DNA of 64,000 nt from Undaria pinnatifida (GCA_012845835.1 JABAKD010000001.1:3351540-3415539), one strand, 5' to 3'. Positions 1-10,904 are shown, numbered from the stretch's first letter. Notes: generated by a model from the letters alone, not told the origin. Numbers and translations: made by a program.

Positions 1-176
1 TCTCATAAATTTTTTTGATTGTATATGCCTGGACCAGGGGCGATTTTACGTCGATTTTGTTTTTAGGTTGGACTTTTTAGCTTTTTTCTCAATCAGCTTT
101 TTGGGCGCGGTAAAAGAGGAGGTCCTCAAATCGAGTGAGCCTAGGAGCGCCTAAAATAAAAAAACAAGTCGGTACG

Positions 177-544
177 CGACGAGTGCTACGATAGCTCGGT
201 GCACCACGTTTTTTTCTCTGAAGGTTTTCCTCGGCTTTTTTAGGAGGTTAAGACATGTCCTTCATGTACTTCTCAACCCTTTCTTGATTAAAAAAGAACT
301 TTTTTTTTTTTTAATGAAAAAAATAAAACTGCTACTTACTGCTATGTACCGGATATTGAAAAAATTCCCATGGCATGGCCCCTATTAATAGCTATACAAC
401 GAGAATCAACACGCAAAAATTTCCTCTTTTTTTTTTTTCCGACGATTTTTGGGTTAAGGAAAGCCTCGCCCCGTCAAAAATCAGAAACTGGTCCATTTCT
501 GACGAAAAGTGCTCGAAGCACCTCTATTGCAGCACGGCGGGTCG
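177..544. mobile_element. MITE-1 copy (366 bp class)
   Basis: Inverted ends CGACGAGTGCTACGATAG and GCACCTCTATTGCAGCACGG are diverged forms of the family TIR (CGCGTGCTACGATAGAGGTG). The interior carries the family boxes: TTAAGACATGTCCTTC, ATTCCCATGGC, GAGAATCAAC, a T run and GACGATTTTTGGGTTAAGG. No ORF. Confidence 0.65.
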
Positions 545-744
545 TTTTTCGACACCGTTCAACGTGTCGGGAGTGTTCCACGGTAACGACTTGCCTGGGC
601 TTGAAGAAAATTGTACGATAAGCGATAGTACGGTAAAAACGATGTTCGAGGTGGAAAAAAGGGAAGTACAGGTCAGGATACTGCCTATTGGAATCACGTG
701 TTTTTTTTTTTTCTTCTGATCCTTCCTGAAGTCGGATCCCTCGT

Positions 745-785
745 CTTTACCGTCCTCTCCACAGGGGGTGGAGGGGACGGTAAAG
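745..785. other. 18-bp near-perfect hairpin with 5-nt loop
   Basis: Arms CTTTACCGTCCTCTCCAC and GTGGAGGGGACGGTAAAG pair over 18 bp (one T-G). The loop is AGGGG. Confidence 0.7.
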
Positions 786-1019
786 CGATATCCCCTCCCT
801 CACAGAAGTAAGGCGTTTTTATCGGATACCCGGGCGCTTTATTTTCCTGGAATACGATTACCGATATGATTTCCGATTTACTCTCGCGTCGGAACTTCCG
901 GTGCGAGAGGAAACACTACTGTAGTTTCGCACTGCGTCGTCGACACCGCAAATATTTGTGCTCGATCACAAACGATTCACACACTGGACAGCAGAGACCA
1001 GGTCTACCGTAAACTTGAG

Positions 1020-1200
1020 CCGTTCTGCGGTGTAGCCTCCCCAACTTGTTGTTAACGAACACGCTGGTCTCGAAACCAGCTCCTGGCCGTATCTCCTGAA
1101 ATTGCGGTGTGTGTCCCTTGCCACACCCCGACGTCATCGTTCGATACTCCTTGTAGCCCTTTGTGTAGCAAGAAGATGTATCAAGTTGGCCGAGGCTGCG
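1020..1200. repeat. ~190-bp dispersed repeat, second copy at 2385-2600
   Basis: Shared order: CGGTGTAGCC, CCCAACTT, GGTNTCGA-like, TCTCCTG, CGACGTC(A/G)TCGNTCG and TTGTGTAG. The copies are well diverged. ORFs across it are artefacts. Confidence 0.55.
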
Positions 1201-1936
1201 GTATGGAGGGAACGCTCCAATTTCGCTACCGGGCTTGAGCCTTGAGCCATCGCGGCGAGTGACTCGGTACCTCACGCTCAGTATCTCTGGGCGGCGAAGA
1301 TAACCGTCACGTCGCGGACTAATTTCGTCAAGCTATATCACCCAGAAAACGTATATGCCGCAGAGGGACAGAGGGCTAGACTACTACTCGCGCGAGTGAC
1401 CCCGAGCCAGTGTGTTATAATAACGGCCCCCAAAGGAATCCCCTTACCGTACGATAGCTAGCTCCTGGGTCAGTTGTGTGTTTCACAGCATCGTTCCTCG
1501 CGTCGAGCAGCCATGAAAGAGGTAGCTGGGTTTAGGGGGGGGGGGGGGGGGGCAAGTGTCGTAGAATCGGTCATTTTTATGGTGCAGATATATCTCCCCG
1601 AGGAGAGCACATGTATAATATCCTTGGTTTGTACGATCTGCATGATGATCTAGGTGGTGTTTGGCGGGTGGGGCCTGTGCGAAACACGCTCGCTCTTCTT
1701 GCGCGCCTGCTATCCGGGATGAATCGGGACGGCACGGCTCTCTTGCAAAAACATCTCAGTACAGCAACAGTCAGAAAAACAATACTAAACTAACAAAAAA
1801 TGGTATTTATAGTCCCCAGACGAAGGAAAAACCAACAAAGGAAGCCATTAAAAAAAAATCCTACTGCCTGTAGGTACGAAGTCGATATCCTGACCCGGGA
1901 CCTCTGTTGATTTTCTGCCCGAAATAAACCTTTCAG

Positions 1937-2003
1937 GCCTTGATCGAGATCTTCACGTACTACAGCCGGCGGTACACGCGGACGAGGCCCGAATACCGCC
2001 GCG
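1937..2003 (+). CDS. Possible orphan coding exon
   Basis: After a CTTTCAG acceptor, the frame reads ALIEIFTYYSRRYTRTRPEY and on, until a possible GTGCTT donor at 2004. Of 22 codons, 21 end in G or C, like the CNNM/CorC exons and unlike the AT-rich surroundings. I do not recognise the protein. One other plus-strand frame is also open here, so both frame and function are unproven. A GAAGAACAAGAAC-type microsatellite follows directly. Confidence 0.3.
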
Positions 2004-2266
2004 GTGCTTCTGGGGGAAGAACAAGAACAAGAACAAGAACAAGAACAAGAAGGAGGAGCAGGAGGAGGGGAAGCCGACGAACGGCTGGAGTAACACCCGG
2101 CGGTGCGCCTTTCTCGGGGCTGCGTATGTGCTTCGAAGGAGGGCAAGCGTTCGCTAGAGACTTCCGAGTGACTCCGCTGGTAAGGCGCGGGCTGCTGTCG
2201 GGGGCTGGGTGTCGGGGGAGGCAGCACCAACGAGCAAATCTCACGCTTGGAGTGGATTTGAGTTAT

Positions 2267-2357
2267 AACCCCTTTCGAACTCCTAAAATGGTGCTACAGC
2301 AGTAGTTTATCTCCAAGCGCTTTGTCTCCATGTCGGGACTGCGGTGCTAAAAGGGCT
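2267..2357. mobile_element. MITE-2 copy (~90 bp)
   Basis: Starts AACCCCTTTCGAACTCC and ends CGGTGCTAAAAGGGCT. Shares the CCATGTCGGGACTGCGGTGC box with other copies at 24325, 53674, 19673 and about 16790-16845. Confidence 0.5.
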
Positions 2358-3299
2358 GATGAGGAGCCCTGCCACTTCAGAGAATGACTCGTCCTACGGT
2401 GTAGCCCCCCCCAACTTTTCCTTCACGAAATCGCCGGTTTCGATAGACCCGCTCCCGGTGTTCCTATCTCCTGGAGTACGGTGTTCCTCGACACCCTCCC
2501 CGACGTCGTCGATCGCTAGACAGACCGTTGCACACAAGAAAGCATGTGGATATACTTTTTTATCTTGATATTGTTCTTCCTTGTGTAGAGCAGCCATGAA
2601 AACGTTCGTTGAAGAAAATCGCTGTTTTTTTTTGTTTTTTTTTCGGGGGGGGGGGGGGGGTGGGCTACCATCGTAGAGTTAGCCTGCAGCAGATTCTAAG
2701 AAATTTCTGAGCTACTGTCAGGAGGACCTGGCTCACTTTCTTGAGTCGCCGAAAACATTACTTCGAAGGCGTTCAATCGTTCACGCACAGCCTGGCCCAC
2801 GTTTCTCTGCGGTAAAGCACTGACCGAACTGTGACAGTGCTGTGGCATAACATATTCGTAAAAAGTCTCCTACTATTTATTATTTACAGTAGTCGAGGCA
2901 GTTCCCCATTCGAGGAGTTCAACCGGCGACAACTCAATATACATAAGCCTGGATCACAAAAGAGAGCAAAACGCACGTGCTACGATATGGTACAGAGGTA
3001 GCACTTTCTTCTTATTTCGGAGATCCACTGGTAACAGGGATAAATGCCTCATTATCATGTTGCAAGAAAAATCACCGGAAATTTCTCATAGTTTTCGCAA
3101 TATCTCGGCCAGAACGTCATACGATATATATATATTTTTTTTCGTTTTTTTTTTTTTTGCGCCGTGATCGTAAGGCCTATCTATGCGAATAATCCAAGCT
3201 ATCGTTTACCGTTATCGACGAAGAATTGACAGAGTTATGACCCCATAGTCTAGGCATTAAATGACCCCTTCTACCAATGGATCTCCGTAATAGATGTTT

Positions 3300-3985
3300 T
3301 ATGGGTGACGGGGGCTCGTTAACCCAAACTCGTCGAAATTTCGTCAATTTTTTTTCTGTTATTGCATGATTTCTCGTTGTATTGTGTGTCTGTGTATCGT
3401 AGGCCATGGTTATTTTTTTTTTTCGTATCCGGTACGATCAGTTTTTTTTTTTCATCATGAAAAATCAGTTTTTTTTTCTGGGAGAGCGGTCTTGAGCTCC
3501 CAAATTGAGGAAGCTCCAGAAAAAAAGAAATGTGGTGCACCTCTATCTATTATGGAAGCACGCGTCAAAACACCTACTACTGCCGTTGGGGGGGGGGAAG
3601 GGGGGGGGGCGACACACCAAAAACATCTGAGGAGTCCTCACACGACGCGTGCTACGATAGGAGAGTAGTACTACTACTGTAGCACATTTCGTCGAAAATG
3701 GACCAGTTACTGAATGCCGGGGGCTCCGTAACTCAAAAAATCGTCGGGGAAAAAAAAAAGGTCATTTTTTTCTTTTTTGCATGCTGATTCTCGTTGTATA
3801 TCTAGGCCATGTATACATAATACGTAGGATTTTTCATCCGGAATCAAAGCAGTTTTTTGTTTTTTTCCATATTCCACAGTTTTTTTTTTCTCGGGAGGGG
3901 TCTTCAAGCTCCAAAAAGAAAAGCGAGTGAGCCACCCTCAGAAAAAAAAAGGGGTGCTCCTCTATCATAGTAGTAGGGTCGTCCT
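3300..3985. mobile_element. Two adjacent MITE-1 copies
   Basis: One copy ends at about 3568 with GGTGCACCTCTATCTATTAT and CACGCGTC. The next starts at 3642 with GACGCGTGCTACGATAGG and ends near 3985 with GGTGCTCCTCTATCATAGTA. Both hold the internal CTCCGTAACTCAAAAAATCG-type box, a 'GGCCATG' box and T/A runs. A poly-G and A-run spacer separates them. Confidence 0.6.
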
Positions 3986-4502
3986 GGGCTACATTAACAC
4001 GAGAAGGAGGAGGAGCTCAAATGTCTCAGACCCGCACTCATGACTTGCGAAGGTATTTCGTTTCGCTTCCATCGGAACCAACACTTCTCTATGCCCTAGG
4101 CCTAGAGCAAGCTTGCTACACTCGTGTAAAAAACTATCAGACTAACCGGTAGTCCCTCGAGCTCGAGGGGAGCTCAACCGGCCCGGATTTTTTTTTTTTT
4201 TTTTTCCACCCTAAAAGTGCAAAAACCCTTTTTATGTACCACAGTGGGGTGGCTCGGGAGTGGCAGCCGGATGAACAATCCTTGGTGTATTATGTACCGA
4301 GCGAAAAACGGTGTTGCGAAACAAGAGCCCACCTTCCGACGATTCCGAGTAATTCCTGGGTGGAGGGACTCCGCCAGGCAGGAACACCTTGGCTCGCCAA
4401 AGAACGCGAGCGCTACCGTAGGGGTCTCCTAGGAAAATAGGCTACCCCCATTTCCACTTGACCTGTCCTTTTCACAAACTTCCGAGTTTTCACCGCCGTC
4501 AC

Positions 4503-5166
4503 GAGTCACGAGTGCTACGATAGAAGTGCACGAAGCGTGCTACGATATATTGGTAGCCCTTTTTTTTTTGTTCCCGAAACGGTTTCTGAACGGCGGGGCG
4601 CTCCTTAACCCAAATTCGTCGGGAAAAGGCCGGTTTTTTTCATGTTGTGTGCATCATTTTCGTTGTATACCTACTAGGCCATGGGATTTTTCATCCGGCA
4701 CAGTACGCAGCAGTTTGTTGGTTTTCTTCCCCCCTTCGAAAACACGTCAGTTTTTTTTCGGTGAAGACGGACGTGACTTCAAGCACGCCTTAAGCTCCTA
4801 AATAAAGGTGAGGAATCTCAGAAAGAAAAAACTGGCGATCAACTCTATCGTGCGTAGCATGTGCGTCGATCGATGCACCATTCTTTTTCCGAGTTTCCTC
4901 GATTTTGGAGGTTAAGACACGATAATAGACATGTATGTCATCCTTACCCCAAAACTGTATTTTCACTTTTTTTTTTGAGACAATCCCATGGCACCTATAA
5001 TAGGAGGTAAACAAACGAGAATCAACTTGCAAAAAACGAAAAAAAAAATTACCTTTTTTTTTTTCCCCTAACGATTTTGGGTTAAGGGAGTCCCGTCGTT
5101 CAGAAACTGGTCCACTTTCAGACGGAAGGTGCGAGTACCTCTCTCCTATCGTAGCACGCGTCGTGT
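4503..5166. mobile_element. Two head-to-tail MITE-1 copies sharing a terminal repeat
   Basis: First copy starts CGAGTGCTACGATAGAAGTG and ends near 4875 (CTATCGTGCGTAGCATGTGC). The second runs to CTCCTATCGTAGCACGCGTC at 5166. Internal boxes CCTTAACCCAAATTCGTCGG and GGCCATGGGATTTTTCATCC are present in one orientation in the first copy and the reverse in the second. Confidence 0.6.
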
Positions 5167-5267
5167 GAGGACTCTGAGTCTCACGTCTCGGGCGACGAAG
5201 ATAACTTAAACGGTTTTCTTGGCGCAACGTAGCTTACCGTTCCGTTGCGCGGACTCATGTCGTAAAG

Positions 5268-5589
5268 TCTTTTTTTTCTTCTTTTTTTTCGCACGCTTTC
5301 ACTTTCCAGCTTCTGGACAAGCCGTGGTCACAGGTGTCGTCCCTTCTCCCCCCCCCGGTTCTTGCCTTCAATTTTTTTTATCGCGCATAGGGTTCAGCAA
5401 TCCCATTGCTCGTCGAGTTTTTTATCGAGTGTTGCTAACTCACGCTTTCGCGCTTTCCGCAAGTCAATTTGTGCACATGGAAGAAGTCCCCACGAATTTA
5501 TACGAGTGTGCACTCGGGGGGATTCGAACTCACGAAACTGACCTATACCAGGCTCTGAAGATAACCTGATACGCCACCGGGGCGACCGG
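5268..5589 (-). mobile_element. SINE-B, full-length tRNA-derived SINE
   Basis: Minus strand: head CCGGTCGCCCCGGTGGCGTA, box B GAGTTCGAATCCCCCCGAGT, then ACTCGTATAAATTCGTGGGG. The body contains GTGAGTTAGCAACACTCGAT and ACACCTGTGACCACGGCTTG, and an A/G-rich tail. It shares its first 13 bases with SINE-A but has a different body. Confidence 0.8.
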
Positions 5590-5724
5590 TGTAAATCGAT
5601 AAAGAAGCGCGAAAGCGTAAGACCACAAGGAACAGGGTGGGGGGAAACCCGTCACTCGTGCGACGAGTGGCCCCGAACCAACTGCGAAAAAAAAGTACCC
5701 CCAACGTCGCCCCCCCCCCCCCCC

Positions 5725-6240
5725 TACCCCTAGGCTGGGTGTTGAGGTGTACCTTTTTTTGGTTTCTGTGAAGAACCCTCCTTCGTCACTTGAAGAGCCT
5801 TGTGTACCTTCACCAGGAAAAAGAAAATATATAAAGCGTAAACCTGGAAGTGCCCCCCTACCCCTGGCTTGGGTGAGAGGTGTACCTTTTTTTTGGTGTC
5901 TGTGAAGAACTCCCCTTCGTCACTTAAAGAGCTCTTCACCTTCACCAATAATATATATAAAGATTAAAAACTGGAAGTGCGCCCCTACCCCTATCCTGGG
6001 TGGGAGGTGTACCTTTTTTTGGTTTATTTTGTGAAGAACCCTCCTTCGTCACTTGAAGAGCCCTGTGTACTTTCACCATAAATATATCTATATATTTAAA
6101 GGGTAAACCTGGAAGTGCCCCCCTACCCCTGGCCTGGGTGAGAGGTGTACCTTTTTTTGGTTTATGTGAAGAACCCTCCTTCGTCACTTGAAGAGCCCCG
6201 TGTACCTTCACCAAGAAAAAAAAATGGTAAAAACTGGAAG
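5725..6240. repeat. ~133-bp tandem repeat, four copies
   Basis: Box GAGGTGTACCTTTTTTTGG recurs at about 5746, 5879, 6006 and 6144. Each unit also has GAAGAACCCTCCTTCGTCAC, TTGAAGAGCCC and an AT-rich spacer with TATATAAA. Confidence 0.8.
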
Positions 6241-6605
6241 TGCGACGACCAGATGAACAAACTCAAACCCCCGCGGTCTGTCTACTCGTAGTGTTATGGC
6301 ATTTGCCCTGGAAAACCCCCCAAGTTCATCATACTACTCTATAGAGCTAGGTATACGATAGTTTTTGTTTTTGTTTTTGTTTTCGATTGTTTTTTGGAAA
6401 ACGATAAAAATGAAATTGCGACGATTCGGGGAGTTAAGGAGCCGGCCATCCTTTAGAAGAAAAAAGCAACAAACAACAAAAATGGCCAAGAACAGTGCTG
6501 CCTCTGTTCGTTGAACACGTCATTAATGATTGTTGTTCGTGTTCATAGATGAACCGCTTATTCCGCTGTGTGTTTCGTGCCTGATTGTTTGTTTTCTATT
6601 GCAAG

Positions 6606-6865
6606 GTCGCAAGCTTGCCGCAGCTGGCGGACGCGTGGACAGCCGCGACCAACCACCAGCACCGCACTCTCCAAATAGATTATCAGTTGGCAGAGCGAGC
6701 GGAAGACGAAGCAGCGGAGGAGGAGGAGGAGGAGGAGGAGGAGGAGGAGGAGGAGGAGGAGGAGGAGGAGGAGGAGGCACTGTTTATGGGGGAACTAGGC
6801 GATTCGCCGGGGCTGGGGCCGCCGATGGTGCTGGAGTTTCATGGCTTTCTGGACCTGCTCGGGCG
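6606..6865 (+). CDS. Possible orphan exon with a polyglutamate run
   Basis: A pyrimidine-rich stretch ending GCAAG precedes an open frame reading ASLPQLADAWTAATNHQHRT. A run of about 20 glutamates from GAG repeats follows, then ALFMGELGDSPGLGPPMVLE and FHGFLDLLGR, up to a good CG|GTGAGA donor. An alternative acceptor (CCGCAG) at 6623 is in the same frame. No family was recognised. It might belong with the candidates at 1937-2003 and 9451-10305 in one plus-strand gene, but no join is demonstrated. Confidence 0.3.
6713..6777. repeat. (GGA)n microsatellite
   Basis: About 21 GGA units. In the candidate exon frame they encode polyglutamate. Confidence 0.9.
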
Positions 6866-7838
6866 GTGAGATTGTTATTTTAGCTCATTTGTTTATCATC
6901 TTGTCATTGATTCGCGTCTCGTATTTTCAGTGCTTGTCGCGCTTCTGCACTGCTGCGCGTTCACGCCATCAATAGATGGCTGATGAGACCGTCACTATTG
7001 CTTGGTTTGATGGTCGTCTCTGGGTTCCAATAGGGGTGCTTCCCCCCCGCACGCCACCTCCTGCCCCCTCGACTTCCGTTGTTTGAACGTAATACTAGCA
7101 CATGTGTAATGAGCGCCCACATGTTGGAGGCGTCTCTACTAGGATTGGGAACGGTGCTCCGTCTCTGAAGGGGTGCGTGGTCAATGGCCAAATGACGAAT
7201 GCAAGGAACAAATGAGTACCCCCCCCCCCGACGCCCCCTAGACTTCCTCCCCCCTCGCGTTACCCCTCGTCTTCCGTATCCCCCTCCCCCCGATCGTCTT
7301 TTTTGTGGGGGAGTTGATGGGTAATCGGCACAGGCTACGGTAAAGGCAGCAACCTTTTTTTTTTTGGCCTTCTGAGGGTGAGGGTAAAGGCCGCAACCTT
7401 ATTTTTCTTTGGCCCTCTGAGGGTGGGGGCCTTAAGAAGCTCTATACCCCACCCGAAAAAAAAACGCCAATTAATAGGGAAAACGGAAAGCGCGACCCGA
7501 GGATGAACTACCACCCCATGGCCTAGACAGAGATACACATAAATACGTTTTGGTTGGTGAACAAGAATGACAGCTTAAGTGTTATAAGGCTTAGCTTCGG
7601 GTAAGCTATCGGTTAGCCTTTTGCAAGTGGTTAAAACGTGGACTATTATTAATACCCCACTAATTCCTCAACAAATTGGCGTCGTCGGCGGTTTTAGGGG
7701 TCAAGTATCCGGAAAAATACAAAATAAAACGAAAATGGTAGAGGAAAAAAACGTGCCGCATTTCTGTCGTAGCGCACTGATCGGACGGCCTACATACATA
7801 CTATTTATACACATATTCAAACACGAACCAGGCTACGG
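6866..7838. other. No convincing gene; C-runs and a small duplication
   Basis: A segment at 7110-7195 is inverted-related to 30385-30475 (GGTGCTCCGTCTCTGAAGG versus TCGAGACGGAGCACCGTTCC). A two-copy ~58-bp repeat (GGTAAAGGCAGCAACC) lies at 7335-7435. Poly-C runs near 7208. Confidence 0.6.
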
Positions 7839-7841
7839 TTA

Positions 7842-8225
7842 GGGGGATATCCCGATATAAGGCGGTATCCCGATATAAGGCGGTATCCCGATATCAGGCG
7901 GTATCCCCATAAAGGGTGGTGTCCCCATATATAAGGTTATATCCCGATATAAGGCGGCATCCCGATATAAGGCCGTATCCCGATATAAGGTATCCCGACA
8001 TAAGGCGGTTTTCCCATATAAGGCAGTATCTCCATATAAGGCGGTATCCCCATATAAGGCGGTATCCCCACGCAAGGCGGTATCCCCATATAAGGCGGTA
8101 TCCCCATATAAGGCGGTTAAAATAGCTTGGTGCGACCGGGGAATTGCACTCACAACCCGGAATGAACAAGACGGCTTCCCTCTATAAGGCGGTCATACAG
8201 TAGTGCTCTGGCACACCACCGCCTT
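7842..8225. repeat. 18-bp minisatellite (GGCGGTATCCCCATATAA) within a dispersed element
   Basis: About fifteen units of GGCGGTATCCCCATATAA and variants (to 8115). The element's unique part follows: TTGCACTCACAACCCGGAAT, CTTCCCTCTATAAGGCGGTC and TGGCACACCACCGCCTTGTT. It produces long artefactual ORFs in several frames. Confidence 0.85.
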
Positions 8226-8412
8226 GTTACGGGGGGGGGCTCAGTTTGTGCATGGCCGCAGTCGTATGACCATAGACCCTTGCATCCCTACTATGCCGGG
8301 ACGGAGCACGTCGGGTTTTCACCAACCAGGTAGACGTCGCTTGCACCAACCGCGGAGCGCCGTGAGGTGTTAGGCGAGTCGCATGAAGGGTGAACTGCAT
8401 CCTTCCGAGAAC
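8225..8412. repeat. Dispersed repeat F, reverse orientation
   Basis: GGACGGAGCACGTCGGGTTT and GCGCCGTGAGGTGTTAGGCG are the reverse complement of the 61174 copy. It follows a G run and the 18-bp minisatellite element. Confidence 0.65.
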
Positions 8413-9170
8413 CGCTCGTACGCCTACTTTCTTGCTTATGGATGACAGCGCCAATGAGTTATACTTTGTTTTCCGGTGTGGCCACTCCAGCGACAGCAAT
8501 GGGTACTACCATGTAACTGCCTCGTGGGTGCCTTACCATATTCACACTAAGTTTGATGCGATCGTTCCCCTTGTGCGGTATGGTGGGGAGGGGGGGGGGG
8601 GGGTAAGCCTATCATCACCCCGGCCAGTATCGCCAACCAATACGAACGGCTCTGCGCCTCACCGAAAAAAATGCGAGCGTGACGAAAACTCCCTAACGGC
8701 GCAATATCTCGAAACCAAAAACCCACACACGCAAGCCCACGGCTTTCCAATATACGCTATACACATCAGCGCAAGTGGCTCTGATCCGGTGAGACAGGAA
8801 GACAGGCGCGGAGAGTGCCCCCCGTACCTTAGCCTGGTATCCGTTTAAGCCAAAAAATGGTATACCTTGATAGCTATGCTGCAGCACGGTTCATCACATG
8901 CCAGGCACATACACAAGTATTGTTCCCTTGTCGATTCGATCCTGTTGGCCATTGACGAGTCGCGTCGCGTTTCAGCCCGGCGCATGCCCCGGCGGAGGTG
9001 AACCCATTTTGTTTTTCGGAGGACCCTCGCTTTGACGAGGAGCTTTCTTTCCCACCCGAAAAAAAAAAAAAGGAGAAAACCTAACAAGTGCTGAATGCTA
9101 TCCGATGAACAATCCCATGACCTACAAGTAGGTATACATGTGAAAAAAAATGTAAATTTTGACCTTTTTG
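8413..9170. other. No convincing gene
   Basis: Mostly unrecognised sequence with a G run at 8589-8603 and A runs. Overlapping ORFs on both strands lack any recognisable domain. Confidence 0.55.
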
Positions 9171-9176
9171 GCTTAA

Positions 9177-9413
9177 CCAACCCCTTCAGAGCCAGAGCCC
9201 TTGAACCCTTCCCTACACTAATTCCAAGTAATTTTGCCTCCAAAAAACGGTTTCCATCACCCCTCTAGAGCCCTTAAACCCCTCCCTATACTAATTCCAA
9301 GTAATTACGTCCCTCAAAAGGGGTTCCCATAACCCCTTTAGGGTCCTTAAACCCTTCCCCATACTAATTCCGAGTAATTTTGTCCCCAAACAGGGTTTCC
9401 AGCGGTAACGGCG
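9177..9413. repeat. Three-unit tandem of the TTAA-type short element
   Basis: Three ~80-bp units in reverse orientation (CTAATTCCAAGTAATT recurs at about 9218, 9293 and 9369). TTAA lies at both outer ends (9173-9176 and 9414-9417). Confidence 0.6.
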
Positions 9414-9450
9414 TTAAGACCCGTCGCTCAGAAAAAAAAAGGGCCGAAAA

Positions 9451-10305
9451 GTGCGACCTCCTATCGTATCACACGTCGCCCCGTTCGTTCATCGTGCCCG
9501 TTCCCGTCTTCGTGCCGCCTCCTCCTCTCCCTGCAGGTGTGCTTACAGGCACGCTAAAAGGGCGTTTTCCGCAAGGGAAGCATCATCACCGCCACCACCA
9601 GCGGCAACAACAACCGCGCCAACAACCACAGCACCACCAACAACAGCACCAACAGCACCAACATCAACAGCACCCACACCACCACCGACACCACCACCAC
9701 CGACAGCACCGACAGCACCGACAACAACCGCGCCAACACCGTCAACAACAGCACCACCAACAGCAACGTTTTGTTGGCCGTTACCGTCACCATCTTCTTG
9801 TGCGGCAACAGCACCGGGGCTACGCGGTATATCCGACTCTGCTAATGGTGTTGTCGACGGTTTCAAAACAACCACTAGCACCTCCCAAACGGCCGCCGAT
9901 GGCTTTAAATCCACCGTTTATGAACCACCACCTGCCGACAGTTTCAAAGCTACTACCAATATCTTAAGTGCGCTCTTAGACGAAAATGGCAGTTTCAAAA
10001 CCACTACCAATATCTTAAGTGCACTCTTAGACGAAGATGGCCTCGGGGGGAGCGGAGGCGGGAGCGGCGGCGGGGGCGGGGGCGGGGGCGGGGGCGGGGG
10101 CGGGGGCGGAGAGCATTATTACTGCACGCCGCGTTCCCGAGCTGGGGTTGGCCCTTCGCCGGGGCTAGCGATGTCGGCGTTTTTAGAGGTGATGCACGTG
10201 TCGGGCGGATGTCGTGTAATATTGAAGAACGATGACGGTCGCGGGGGCTTGAGGCGCGGGGTGCTGGAGAGGGGGCTATGCTACGGTGTCGCCCTGGGAG
10301 CCTAG
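9451..10305 (+). CDS. Hypothetical Thr/Ala/Pro- and Gly-rich ORF with 17-residue in-frame repeats
   Basis: An open frame of 284 residues. It begins with a Pro/Thr/Ala-rich part from CACCAACAACAG-type repeats. Two 51-bp repeats follow at 9940-10041 (SFKATTNILSALLDENG and SFKTTTNILSALLDEDG), with a related unit upstream, then a polyglycine run from a GGGGGC tract. The 51-bp unit keeps the frame, which favours coding. Low-complexity ORFs of this kind also arise by chance, and the opposite strand is partly open too. No function is inferred. Confidence 0.22.
   Translation: MRPPIVSHVAPFVHRARSRLRAASSSPCRCAYRHAKRAFSAREASSPPPPAATTTAPTTTAPPTTAPTAPTSTAPTPPPTPPPPTAPTAPTTTAPTPSTTAPPTATFCWPLPSPSSCAATAPGLRGISDSANGVVDGFKTTTSTSQTAADGFKSTVYEPPPADSFKATTNILSALLDENGSFKTTTNILSALLDEDGLGGSGGGSGGGGGGGGGGGGGGGEHYYCTPRSRAGVGPSPGLAMSAFLEVMHVSGGCRVILKNDDGRGGLRRGVLERGLCYGVALGA
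10044..10110. repeat. (GGGGGC)n G-rich tract
   Basis: Runs of four to five G separated by single C over about 65 bp, preceded by GGCGGGAGCGGCGG. Strong G-quadruplex potential on the plus strand. Confidence 0.85.
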
Positions 10306-10825
10306 CAAAAAGTCTTAAGATAAGGGATGTGGCCATGGAATATAGAGGGATTCATATGCCTTCGAAGGCTTGTGCATATATATAGTAAAAAAGGGGAAAA
10401 TACAAATCACCACAATTTCGAACAGCGAGTTAGTTCGTTCCGTGGCTGAGGGAAGAATACAAAGAACTTTCTCTCACGGACTCAAGCGAGTGAACAACGT
10501 GGAGCCTCTACGTAGTAGAGAAGCCTGCAGGAAGGGTGGCCTGTGTCGGAAATCAGGCCCTGTCCTTTATAATACATTGCGTCGTCGGCAGGACCGACTT
10601 GTAACTCTGCCAACCCACCACCGTCGCCACCGCCTCCACCGCTCTTGACATCGATTTAAGAAATATAGATGCGACCGTGTCAATATCCAAGCGGTTTCAC
10701 ATACATGTAGTCGGCCGGATATACGAGCGAACGTGTCAATATCCACGCGGTTTCATTTCCTGAGGATACCGGGGAGAGTATTTTTTAAGTTCGACATGGG
10801 GAAAGTCGTAACCGTTTATTACTGT

Positions 10826-10885
10826 GGATGGTAGGATTCGAACCCACGACCCGAAAACCCATGGTACTGCCGACGACGCCATTTC
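10826..10885 (-). other. tRNA-like remnant
   Basis: On the minus strand a box A-like TGGCGTCGTCGGCAGTACC is followed by box B GGTTCGAATCCTACC with a foldable T-arm. No pairing 5' acceptor arm or clear anticodon stem is present. It is more likely a tRNA-derived repeat head than a functional tRNA. Confidence 0.35.
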
Positions 10886-10904
10886 TTAAGTTGTTGGGTG
10901 TTGA

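Larger units (their letters stand above)
545..1936. other. No convincing gene
   Basis: Holds the 745-785 hairpin, a dispersed repeat (1020-1200), a poly-G run of about 18 at 1536-1552 and otherwise unrecognised sequence. ORFs here are short and without family features. Confidence 0.6.

Noticed and set aside
916-1275. 119-codon minus-strand ORF with several cysteines
   Set aside because: It overlaps a dispersed repeat whose second copy (2385-2600) does not keep the frame.
7839-8169. Repeat proteins of RYPHIR or GDTALY units; also considered as a CRISPR array
   Set aside because: The 18-bp units are contiguous with no spacers, and the ORFs exist in several frames because 18 is a multiple of three.
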